Under the pieces are notes generated by a model. That model was not told the origin of the DNA. It made no database searches and worked only from the letters and a program-made list of their open reading frames with translations. From Spirochaetia bacterium (GTDB lineage Bacteria > Spirochaetota > Spirochaetia > Treponematales > Treponemataceae), in NCBI GenBank assembly GCA_900769325.1, contig CAAGGF010000019.1, positions 1 to 5,615 of the forward strand: a DNA stretch of 5,615 nt, in the 5' to 3' direction. The translations under genes and the position numbers were made by a program. Shown here in pieces: positions 1 to 5,106 of the stretch (position 1 is its first letter; each line of letters opens with the position of its first letter).

Positions 1-145
1 GCAGCAAGGATTCATCCAAATGCCAGCGACCTTCTTCTCCTGTTTCTTTGTTTTTCCATCTGTTTGCCTGAGGGAACAGCCATTGCCATTTAAACTCTTT
101 GGCCGCCGTCGGATATTTTAAACGGACGTTGAGAGAATAAATTAC
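1..145 (-). pseudogene. 5'-truncated integron integrase (IntI-like tyrosine recombinase), runs off left edge
   Basis: Reading the minus strand from about 133 to the edge gives a peptide containing LKYPTAAKEFKWQWLFPQ, then NRWKNKETGEEGRWHLDES. The pattern KYPxA...WxWxFP followed by a TGEE-R-H-ES stretch is typical of the IntI-specific segment and what follows it in integron integrases (compare ALERKYPRAG...WFWVF in IntI1). In the family this segment lies roughly two thirds along a protein of about 320-340 residues. Here an in-frame TGA stands just upstream (146-148), and the N-terminal DNA-binding part and the first catalytic arginine box are absent, because a different gene occupies that space. 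I therefore call a decayed or truncated remnant. The C-terminal catalytic H-R-Y boxes would lie outside the window and cannot be judged. Alternative: a frameshifted but otherwise longer integrase. I found no convincing homologous frame between 146 and 305. Confidence 0.72.
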
Positions 146-222
146 TCAAACTTCCCACCCCAATAAGGTGTGTTGAACCTTGATAATTCAATATTTCAAC
201 TAATAAAAAAGGCATAAATACA

Positions 223-242
223 TTCCATTTGGTATAATGGAA
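223..242. other. 7-bp palindrome in the spacer between the FGE-like gene and the integrase remnant
   Basis: TTCCATT (223-229) and AATGGAA (236-242) are perfect inverted repeats around a 6-nt loop. On the plus strand a run of eight T follows at 251-258, nine bases later, which is too far for a standard intrinsic terminator. On the minus strand, the direction in which the FGE-like gene is read, no T-run follows. The remaining 146-305 spacer holds no supportable gene. A second, weaker pairing (CTGTTTTT 248-255 with AAAAACAG 280-287) is also present. The function is unknown: it may be a transcript-end hairpin or a relic of the integron neighbourhood. Confidence 0.3.
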
Positions 243-305
243 ACTGTCTGTTTTTTTTGCTAACTATCTGAAGGCGTCCAAAAACAGGGCTTAAAGCTCA
301 AATTT

Positions 306-1235
306 TTACATTCCTGTATAGCAAATTCTGAATCCAAGATTGCTTCCTTTTCCGTTTGGAGCAGATTTTGAACGAAATGTTGCCGTACACTGAACATCGT
401 CATCAAGCCAGCTTCCGCCGCGTTTTACACGAAAGGTTCCATTTTCGGGACCTGACAAACTTCCTTCTGAAAAACTGTAGTCGCCGTAATAATCCCAGCA
501 CCACTCTTCGACATTTCCGCTCATATCATAAAGTCCAAGGACATTCGGTTTTTTCTGGCAGACTTGATGAGTTGAAATATTGCTGTTTTCACCGTACCAG
601 GCAACTTCATCGATATTATTGCTTCCTGAATAAATAAACTGTTCATGGACAGTTCCGCCGCGTGCTGCAAATTCCCATTCTGCTTCAGTTGGAAGACGGA
701 AACCGTTTGTAGAAAAATTGCATGTTATGTTCTTCCATGCAGAAGCACCGGGCTGAATTTTTTGAAGATTTGTAACAGAACCGATTTTGTAACATGGAGA
801 ACGCCCATACGCTTCACTCAGCATATTGCAGAAAATAACAGCATCGTACCAAGTTACTGATTCTACCGGGTGAAGTGCTTCCTGCATTTTTGACGGATTT
901 GTTCCCATTATCTTTCTATATAAATACTGAGTTACAGGCATATTTGCCATACAGAATGAAGAAACAAAAACTTTATGCATACCTGTCTTAATATTTCCCA
1001 TAAGAAATTCTCCGCCGTGGACAGGAACCATTTTCATTTCTACCTGAGAAGATTTTACAAGTTCCGGCTGTTCTTTTCGTGCAAGCGGAGTTCCGCACAT
1101 CGGGCAGAAGTTAAAAGTCTGTGAAAATTCTGTGCTGCAGTTAGAACATTTTGTAAGTTTTATAACAGGCGTTCTGCAAACAGGGCAGACATTTGTGTTT
1201 TGAATCTGTGAACCGCATTTTATACAAGCTGGCAT
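306..1235 (-). CDS. Double zinc-ribbon FGE-sulfatase (SUMF1-like) domain protein
   Basis: A 309-residue cytoplasmic-looking protein without a signal peptide. Residues 4-47 hold four CxxC knuckles (C4/C7, C17/C20, C30/C33, C44/C47), which make two zinc ribbons. From about residue 68 to the end runs an FGE-sulfatase/SUMF1 fold: MVPVHGGEFLMG, then NGFRLPTEAEWEFAARGG, GLYDMSGNVEEW (about 234-245), RVKRGGSW (269-276) and SNLGFRI near the C terminus. True FGEs oxidise a sulfatase cysteine to formylglycine using two active-site cysteines. By alignment with the human GGSYMCHRSYC segment, the first is Asp278 here and the second is Cys283, so canonical FGE activity is doubtful. No sulfatase gene is nearby. 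The fold also occurs in many bacterial proteins of other or unknown role, including kinase-linked and ligand-binding ones. The start at 1235 is supported by AGAAGGG with 8 nt spacing. The gene appears monocistronic. Confidence 0.9.
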   Translation of the reverse strand: MPACIKCGSQIQNTNVCPVCRTPVIKLTKCSNCSTEFSQTFNFCPMCGTPLARKEQPELVKSSQVEMKMVPVHGGEFLMGNIKTGMHKVFVSSFCMANMPVTQYLYRKIMGTNPSKMQEALHPVESVTWYDAVIFCNMLSEAYGRSPCYKIGSVTNLQKIQPGASAWKNITCNFSTNGFRLPTEAEWEFAARGGTVHEQFIYSGSNNIDEVAWYGENSNISTHQVCQKKPNVLGLYDMSGNVEEWCWDYYGDYSFSEGSLSGPENGTFRVKRGGSWLDDDVQCTATFRSKSAPNGKGSNLGFRICYTGM

Positions 1236-1284
1236 AGCTAATTCCCTTCTCGTTATAAAAGATATGGTGCTGTCTTAAAAATCT

Positions 1285-1356
1285 TGTCATGCTGAATTTA
1301 GTTCAGCATCTGTGCTTTATATATCGTATGGATTCCGAAATAAATTCGGAATGACA
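1285..1356. repeat. 72-bp double-hairpin intergenic repeat, copy 1
   Basis: The unit begins TGTCAT and ends ATGACA, so its ends are inverted repeats. It contains two hairpins with 8-bp stems and 5-nt loops: ATGCTGAA/TTCAGCAT (1289-1309) and ATTCCGAA/TTCGGAAT (1332-1352). A second copy of identical length lies at 3946-4017. I count 53 of 72 positions identical, and every difference inside a stem is compensated on the other arm. Similar TGTCATxCCGAA...-type palindromic repeats are scattered through spacers in many bacteria, and the layout suggests a non-autonomous, MITE-like or REP-like element. Here it sits between the start of the FGE-like gene and the STAS promoter, which are divergent. It may insulate or partly terminate transcription, but neither hairpin is followed by a proper T-run. 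Confidence 0.85.
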
Positions 1357-1424
1357 TTATATTTTAACTTAATACAGTACCGCTTCCATTAAATATTTCT
1401 TCTATTATAACATTTATTCAAAAC

Positions 1425-1453
1425 TTTACAATGAAAAAAAAAGGCTCTATAAT
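1425..1453 (+). promoter_or_regulatory. Sigma-70-type promoter of the STAS gene, start point at the ATG
   Basis: TTTACA (1425-1430; one mismatch to TTGACA) and TATAAT (1448-1453; perfect) are separated by exactly 17 bp. The usual start point, about seven bases past the -10, falls on the A of the ATG at 1460, predicting a leaderless mRNA. The spacer contains a run of nine A (1434-1442). Confidence 0.7.
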
Positions 1454-1459
1454 AAGGGC

Positions 1460-1759
1460 ATGACTATAAAAGAACAGTTGAATGGCGTTTCGCTTGAACT
1501 TTTGGTGGAGGGACGGCTTGATACGAATACGGCTCCTATCCTTGAAAAGAGAATAAAAGAATATTTTTCGCACATTATAGAACTTACGCTTAATCTGTCT
1601 GCGGTAGAATATATGTCCAGTGCGGGGCTTCGCGTTATTCTTGCTACTCAGAAAATGGCAGGAACGGAAAAGCGCGTAATCATAAAAAGCCCGAGTGCGT
1701 TCTGCATGCAGGTGTTTGAAGCTACCGGAATGGCCGGCATTCTGAACATCAAAAGATAA
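1460..1759 (+). CDS. STAS-domain anti-anti-sigma factor (SpoIIAA/RsbV family)
   Basis: A 99-residue single STAS domain, the normal size for the family. GRLDTNTAP (18-26) is the typical beta-strand/helix start. YMSSAGLRVIL (51-61) is the phosphoacceptor loop, in which Ser54 aligns with the phosphorylated Ser58 of SpoIIAA. Known role: the unphosphorylated form binds an RsbW-type kinase and frees its target; the kinase inactivates it by phosphorylation and a PP2C phosphatase reactivates it. Both counterparts are encoded next door on the other strand. The gene converges on the ATPase gene and overlaps it by 11 bp. The start is fixed by the family N terminus. AAGGG stands only one base before the ATG, too close for a normal ribosome-binding site, and the promoter position predicts leaderless translation. 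In vivo pairing with this particular ATPase is inferred from position. Confidence 0.93.
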   Translation: MTIKEQLNGVSLELLVEGRLDTNTAPILEKRIKEYFSHIIELTLNLSAVEYMSSAGLRVILATQKMAGTEKRVIIKSPSAFCMQVFEATGMAGILNIKR

Positions 1760-2168
1760 TTTTTGTAAACGTAAGAATATTCTGATTGTCCTTGCGTTCG
1801 TAAAGTACACTGTCCATGTACTTTTTTGTAAGGAAAATTCCAAGTCCGCCTATTTCCCGCTCTTCTACAGATAATGTAATGTCCGGGTCTGGTTTTGCAA
1901 GCGGATTAAATGCTTTTCCCCTGTCTGTAAATGAAACTGTAAGTTTAGCCGGTGCATCCGCAGTTTTTTCCACCGAACAGTCAATCTGTACCGTGCCTTT
2001 GTTCGGGCTGTAGGCATAATGAGAAATGTTTACAAAAATTTCTTCTACTGCCAAATCAATTTGAAAAAGAGTCTGGCTCTGGCAGGAAAAAGGTTTTATC
2101 TGGGCGTGAATAAAATCATTCACAGCTTCAAGATTTTCGTCTGCTGCTTCAAATATTTTTACAGCCAT
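1749..2168 (-). CDS. RsbW/SpoIIAB-like serine kinase, anti-sigma factor (HATPase_c_2)
   Basis: A 139-residue GHKL-fold ATPase. The N box is DLAVEEIFVNISHYAY, with Glu43 and Asn47 placed for Mg-ATP binding. The G1 box is DRGKAFNPL (from Asp82) and the G2 box is GGLGIFLTKK (from Gly107). In the family this domain phosphorylates a STAS protein on serine and sequesters a sigma factor or another effector. No sigma-factor gene is in the window, so the final target is unknown. I start at ATG 2168 (MAVKIFEA), because AGGGAG lies 8 nt ahead. The upstream in-frame ATG at 2186 has its purine run directly against the codon, and choosing it would add only six residues. The gene begins 24 bp after the phosphatase stop and is almost certainly co-transcribed with it. 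Its 3' end overlaps the opposing STAS gene. Confidence 0.9.
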   Translation of the reverse strand: MAVKIFEAADENLEAVNDFIHAQIKPFSCQSQTLFQIDLAVEEIFVNISHYAYSPNKGTVQIDCSVEKTADAPAKLTVSFTDRGKAFNPLAKPDPDITLSVEEREIGGLGIFLTKKYMDSVLYERKDNQNILTFTKIIF

Positions 2169-2192
2169 ATTTTTTTCTCCCTGCATCCTTTT

Positions 2193-3806
2193 TTATGCTA
2201 TCGGCGTGTCAAGAATAAATTCCATCATCGTAATGTCGTCAAACTGAGGTGCACTTCCGGTAAAATCGTCAATTGATTTTTTCATGTAACCGATAGATTC
2301 GTGCGTGTTCATTGAAAGAGTTTCCGAGAGTGTTTTTAGAATTCTTTCGTCTCCGTAAAGGTTGTTATCGGCATCGGTTGCTTCAGAAACTCCGTCCGTG
2401 TAGATAAAAAGCCTGTCGCCCCTGTTCATCGTAATCGTATGCTCTTCGTATACTGTCTGCGGAAGGGCGGCAAGTACAAGATTCGGCTTTGTTACCACCG
2501 GCTTAAATTCTCCGTCATGATACCATATCGGGTCAGGGTGACCTGCGTTTACAAAAGTAAGCTTTCCTGTGCTTATCGTAAGAATTCCAAGCCAGCAAGT
2601 CACGAACATACCCGTTTCATTGTTCTGGCAAAGCTGTGAATTAGTCGTTTCAAAAATCTGCTTAGGAGACATATTCTGTATTGCGTGAGATGACAAAAGC
2701 GTTTTTGTAATGACCATAAAAAGCGAAGCCGGAACGCCTTTTCCGGAAACATCGCCTACTACAAGCATAAGATGATCTTTGTCTAATAGAAGATAATCGT
2801 ACAAATCGCCGCCTACTTCCTTTGCCGGGGTCATACTTGCAAAAAGGTCAAAGTCTTTTCGTGCAGGGAATGCCGGGTACAGGCTTGGAAGCATATCTGA
2901 TTGAATTTGGTGGGCAACGTTCAGTTCCGTGCTTATGCGTTCCTTTTCTGCCGTAACGGAAGTGAGGTTTTCTATATAAGCGATGATTTCGTCTTCCATT
3001 TTTTCTACGGAACGGGCAAGAGTCTTTATTTCGTCCTTGTTTTTGATTTTTTCAATCCAGCCCGGTGCTGTTTTGTTTTCTTCTGCAAAACGCCCTGCTT
3101 CTTTTGTAATTGCCATAAGCGGCTTTATGATTGAATGGTCTGACGCAGCCGTAATAACTATGATAAACAGAATTGCTATGATTATTTCTGCAATTGTCGT
3201 TATAAGAAGATAATGCTTTCTTGCATTTACGAATTCCTGCATTGATTTTTGTACGCCAAGGACTGCTACGATTTTTCTTTGTGAATTTGTAACAGGAACC
3301 ATTGCCGTAATGTGCGAACCAGAGCGGGTCTTGAAAGTGTGGCGGACGGACGGTGTTCCGGCTTCAAAAACGGCTTTTGCACTTTTATTGTAGTTTTCTT
3401 CTATATAATTTTCTGTGTAGCCAAGTTCATAAGGCGTCCATTTTGATTTTGAGTTTACTGTATCAAAGATGTAATGGATTTTTGTGTAGTCCGGAGCTTC
3501 TACATAAGAAACATAAGAAAATGTAAGGTCAAACTTTTCCGTAAGGTCAATCAGGATTTTTTCTACTTTTTCGTAGGCTTCGTCCTTTTGATTTGTTGCA
3601 TAATATTGTTCTATTTTATCTGGCTCAAGGCAGGCGAGTGCAGTTTGTGCAATTGACATAATGTAGTTGTTGTACTGAACGGTGAAAATTTTTGTAAATT
3701 CCCAATAACCGATTAAAATAATCGATGAAGCAAGCAAAAAGCCCAGAAGAACCGCACTTTTTAATATTTTCCGCGTAATTTTTGGCGTTTTAAACTTTTT
3801 TTCCAT
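2193..3806 (-). CDS. Membrane sensor SpoIIE-type PP2C serine phosphatase with HAMP
   Basis: About 537 residues. TM1 at about 14-36 is followed by a 160-residue extracytoplasmic region (about 37-199) that resembles a Cache-like sensor in size and in its late GSHITAMVPV...IVAVLGVQ strands. TM2 lies at about 200-220, a HAMP region at about 221-281 with a coiled-coil linker (EKMEDEIIAYIENL...), and a SpoIIE/PP2C domain at about 317-533. Metal-binding acidic residues are visible in EVGGDLYDY (Asp334), VVGDVSGKG (Asp352), IYTDGVSEA (Asp471) and FDDITMMEF (Asp523/Asp524). NAGHPDPI is also typical. The family dephosphorylates phospho-STAS proteins, and the likely substrate is the product of the gene at 1460-1759. 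The ligand is unknown. ATG 3806 is preferred because AAAGGG (3815-3820) lies 8 nt ahead; the GTG at 3815 would overlap that site. It is first gene of a two-gene unit with the ATPase. Confidence 0.92.
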   Translation of the reverse strand: MEKKFKTPKITRKILKSAVLLGFLLASSIILIGYWEFTKIFTVQYNNYIMSIAQTALACLEPDKIEQYYATNQKDEAYEKVEKILIDLTEKFDLTFSYVSYVEAPDYTKIHYIFDTVNSKSKWTPYELGYTENYIEENYNKSAKAVFEAGTPSVRHTFKTRSGSHITAMVPVTNSQRKIVAVLGVQKSMQEFVNARKHYLLITTIAEIIIAILFIIVITAASDHSIIKPLMAITKEAGRFAEENKTAPGWIEKIKNKDEIKTLARSVEKMEDEIIAYIENLTSVTAEKERISTELNVAHQIQSDMLPSLYPAFPARKDFDLFASMTPAKEVGGDLYDYLLLDKDHLMLVVGDVSGKGVPASLFMVITKTLLSSHAIQNMSPKQIFETTNSQLCQNNETGMFVTCWLGILTISTGKLTFVNAGHPDPIWYHDGEFKPVVTKPNLVLAALPQTVYEEHTITMNRGDRLFIYTDGVSEATDADNNLYGDERILKTLSETLSMNTHESIGYMKKSIDDFTGSAPQFDDITMMEFILDTPIA

Positions 3807-3870
3807 TTCATACACCCTTTTTCCGAATCAATTTGAAAGACGAACCTGAAAATTCTAAGATTCTAAAAAA

Positions 3871-3876
3871 AGTATA
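3871..3876 (-). promoter_or_regulatory. Possible -10 box for the phosphatase-ATPase operon
   Basis: Minus-strand TATACT lies about 65 bp before the phosphatase ATG. It is inside a perfect 10-bp palindrome (AAGTATACTT, 3870-3879) that could be an operator or chance. A -35 box at the right distance is poor (T-rich only), so a weak or activator-dependent promoter is the most that can be claimed. Nothing else is evident in 3807-3945. Confidence 0.3.
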
Positions 3877-3945
3877 CTTCAAACTAAAAGAAATAAAAAG
3901 AGATATTTTGAATATGGCAGACTGTCTAAAAACTTATTTTCCTAG

Positions 3946-4017
3946 TGTCATCCCGAACTTGTTTCGGGATCTATACACTATATATGTTACGGATTCTGAA
4001 ACTAGTTCAGAATGACA
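3946..4017. repeat. 72-bp double-hairpin repeat, copy 2, overlapping a gene end
   Basis: It has the same TGTCAT...ATGACA ends and the same spacing as copy 1. The stems are ATCCCGAA/TTCGGGAT (3950-3970) and ATTCTGAA/TTCAGAAT (3993-4013). Compared with copy 1, two pairs in the first stem and one in the second are changed on both arms, so base pairing is kept while sequence drifts. The right end overlaps the last codons and stop of the minus-strand lipoprotein gene (stop at 4002-4004). It may act as a weak transcript end for that gene, but no T-run follows on either strand. Confidence 0.85.
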
Positions 4018-4547
4018 TTAGTTTTTATACAATCTCCCCGAAAATATTCCGTTCCGCCGATAAAAATGGTTTCTTCATTAAATGAAATGCTCTCTGAATA
4101 TTCTTGCGGCATTTCTGGAGAAGCAAAATCTTCGTATGGAAAATAATTTCCGCCGGAATCAGAAATTTTTTCACAGTTAAAATAAATTTCGTTCCCTAAA
4201 AGTGCATATTTTCCGTAAACGCAAAAATTCTTGTTTATGTTTTCGTCAAGATTTTCTTTCGTAACTGAACTGTAATTTTCATCAAGAATTTCAAACGAAT
4301 CAAGCGACTGAACAATCTGCTTTTTAAATTCGCCGTCTGAAAAATAATATTCTACAGTCTGCAATACTTTCATTTTTATCACGGATTTATCTTTTTGTTC
4401 GGGATTTGCAAGCTGACTTTCTAAAACCTGAACAGATTTCCAATTTCCTGATAAATCTTTTTTTGCGCAACCTGAACATAAAGCCGCAATTACAATGAGA
4501 AAAACTTTAAAACATTTAAAACGAATATTTTGAATCATATTTTTCAT
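4002..4547 (-). CDS. Putative lipoprotein of unknown function
   Basis: A 181-residue protein. Basic residues (K2, R9, K11, K14) precede a hydrophobic stretch FLIVIAAL and the lipobox LCSGC, so Cys27 is the predicted lipidated residue; this fits the relaxed spirochaetal lipobox. The mature part starts AKKDLSGNWKSVQVLES. The LSGNW opening recalls lipocalin-like and other small beta-barrel lipoproteins that begin L-x-G-x-W, but I do not recognise a family. The rest is acidic and rich in E, D, N and S (for example ILDENYSSVTKENLDENI). The start at 4547 is supported by AGGGG 7 nt ahead; an internal ATG at 4538 is possible. The final residues VILN and the stop come from the 72-bp repeat. It follows the TRL lipoprotein gene in the same direction across 64 bp containing a hairpin. 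Confidence 0.78.
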   Translation of the reverse strand: MKNMIQNIRFKCFKVFLIVIAALCSGCAKKDLSGNWKSVQVLESQLANPEQKDKSVIKMKVLQTVEYYFSDGEFKKQIVQSLDSFEILDENYSSVTKENLDENINKNFCVYGKYALLGNEIYFNCEKISDSGGNYFPYEDFASPEMPQEYSESISFNEETIFIGGTEYFRGDCIKTNVILN

Positions 4548-4553
4548 CTAAAA

Positions 4554-4604
4554 GCCCCTGAAAAAACGTAGATTGAATTTTCATAAATACGATTTTCCAG
4601 AGGC
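4554..4604 (-). terminator. Hairpin after the TRL gene: terminator or cover of the next ribosome-binding site
   Basis: On the minus strand GCCTCTG (4604-4598) pairs with CAGGGGC (4560-4554) with one G-U pair. An A/T block (4593-4596 with 4561-4564) and CGTA/TACG (4567-4570 with 4588-4591) continue the stem. The G-U pair would be an A-C mismatch in the plus-strand transcript, so the structure favours minus-strand RNA. TTTT follows directly (4553-4550). The 3' arm contains the AGGGG that serves as ribosome-binding site for the lipoprotein start at 4547. It can therefore end the TRL transcript, or hide the start of the next gene in a read-through transcript. Confidence 0.55.
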
Positions 4605-4611
4605 GTTGAAA

Positions 4612-4890
4612 TTATTCTCCAGAAACTAAAGTTGTTTTTACAACGACAAGTCCGCCGAGAATGTTTGTCGATTTAACATCAACAGTTGAAACATGTGTAA
4701 TTCCTGAACCTTCTGCAGCTTTCAAAATTGAACCGTTACCGAAATTCATTAATCCCCACAAAACCGAAGTTCCGCTAGAAGAACCTCTTTTTGCTCCAAT
4801 TGTTCCGTCAGCACACACTGGTGTAAATGTTGTACAAGAAGCGAACAACAATGCAAGGGCTGCAAACGAACCTAAAAGTACTTTTTTCAT
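4612..4890 (-). CDS. TRL-family small lipoprotein
   Basis: A 92-residue protein. MKKVLLGSFAALALLFASC is a lipoprotein signal with lipidation expected at Cys19 (box FASC, accepted in spirochaetes). The mature part matches the TRL-like family pattern as I know it: GTIGAKRGSSSGTSVLWGL, then FGNGSILKAAEGSGITHVSTVDVKS, a hydrophobic strand ILGGLVVVKTTLV and the terminal GE. The glycine-rich start, the DGSI-AA-GIT-VD core and the closing GE are the family signature. The family is of unknown function and presumably sits in the envelope facing the periplasm or surface. I chose ATG 4890 because GGAGGAAGT leads directly into it (GGAGG plus 4 nt). The ATG at 4914 would place eight odd residues before the signal peptide. 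Transcription probably starts near 5024 from a poly-G-spaced promoter. Confidence 0.85.
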   Translation of the reverse strand: MKKVLLGSFAALALLFASCTTFTPVCADGTIGAKRGSSSGTSVLWGLMNFGNGSILKAAEGSGITHVSTVDVKSTNILGGLVVVKTTLVSGE

Positions 4891-4902
4891 ACTTCCTCCA
4901 AA

Positions 4903-4972
4903 ACTGTAAAACATACAGTCAAATGTTTCTCAAATTATTGAGAAAAAAAATATAAAGTTTGTAACACAAACT
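4903..4972 (-). promoter_or_regulatory. Structured 5' leader of the TRL gene (three hairpins)
   Basis: Three perfect inverted repeats lie in a row in the predicted leader of about 134 nt. They are AGTTTGT/ACAAACT (4956-4972, 3-nt loop), TTTCTCAA/TTGAGAAA (4926-4945, 4-nt loop) and ACTGTA/TACAGT (4903-4919, 5-nt loop). The last ends only a few bases before the GGAGG ribosome-binding site. On the minus strand the first is followed by TTATATTTTTTTT, so it could act as a weak attenuator. No known riboswitch was recognised. All stems are A/T-rich, so their stability is modest. Confidence 0.4.
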
Positions 4973-5030
4973 AAAAAGATAAAACTGAGATTCACTCATT
5001 TTTACCTTTCTTTCAAAATAAGCTGACTTC

Positions 5031-5057
5031 ATTATACCCCCCCCCATTTTTTGTCAA
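5031..5057 (-). promoter_or_regulatory. Promoter of the TRL gene with a G9 tract in its spacer
   Basis: On the minus strand, TTGACA (5057-5052) and TATAAT (5036-5031) both match consensus perfectly. The spacer is 15 bp: five A, one T and nine G (G tract 5045-5037). The optimum for this class is 17 bp, so the present length should be weak, and gain of one or two G would bring it to 16-17. A homopolymer of this length is prone to slippage during replication, which suggests on/off control of the downstream lipoprotein gene or genes. The predicted start point is near 5024. Confidence 0.8.
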
Positions 5058-5106
5058 GATAAAATAACAGAATTTTTCAATTTTTTTTAAAATTTTTTAA
5101 TTTTTT

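Noticed and set aside
245..300. Possible integron attC site between the FGE-like gene and the integrase remnant
   Set aside because: A minus-strand GTTAGC and a GCTTTAA occur about 35 bases apart, but neither fits the R' (GTTRRRY) / R'' (RYYYAAC) core pair, and no L boxes with the required spacing were seen.
356..860. Plus-strand ORFs within the FGE-like gene
   Set aside because: They are shadows of a well-supported minus-strand gene and show no domain or ribosome-binding signal.
1252..1280. Promoter of the FGE-like gene
   Set aside because: A minus-strand TATAAC can be seen at 1252-1257, but the best -35 at a proper distance matches only half the consensus, so no confident promoter is called.
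1418..1843. Minus-strand 141-codon ORF opposite the STAS gene
   Set aside because: It is antisense to a clear STAS domain, has low-complexity basic/aromatic composition and no recognisable domain.
2983..3213. Hydrophobic plus-strand ORFs opposite the phosphatase HAMP/TM2 region
   Set aside because: Their hydrophobicity is the antisense image of the transmembrane and coiled-coil region of the phosphatase gene.
3833..4015. Plus-strand 60-codon ORF with the peptide VIPNLFRDLYT
   Set aside because: It starts at TTG, lacks a clear ribosome-binding site, and its second half is a translation of the 72-bp repeat, a common source of spurious ORFs.
1285..4017. Composite transposon formed by the two 72-bp repeats around the partner-switching module
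   Set aside because: The copies are 26% different, no transposase lies between them, no target duplication is visible, and one copy overlaps a flanking gene end; two chance members of a dispersed family are simpler.
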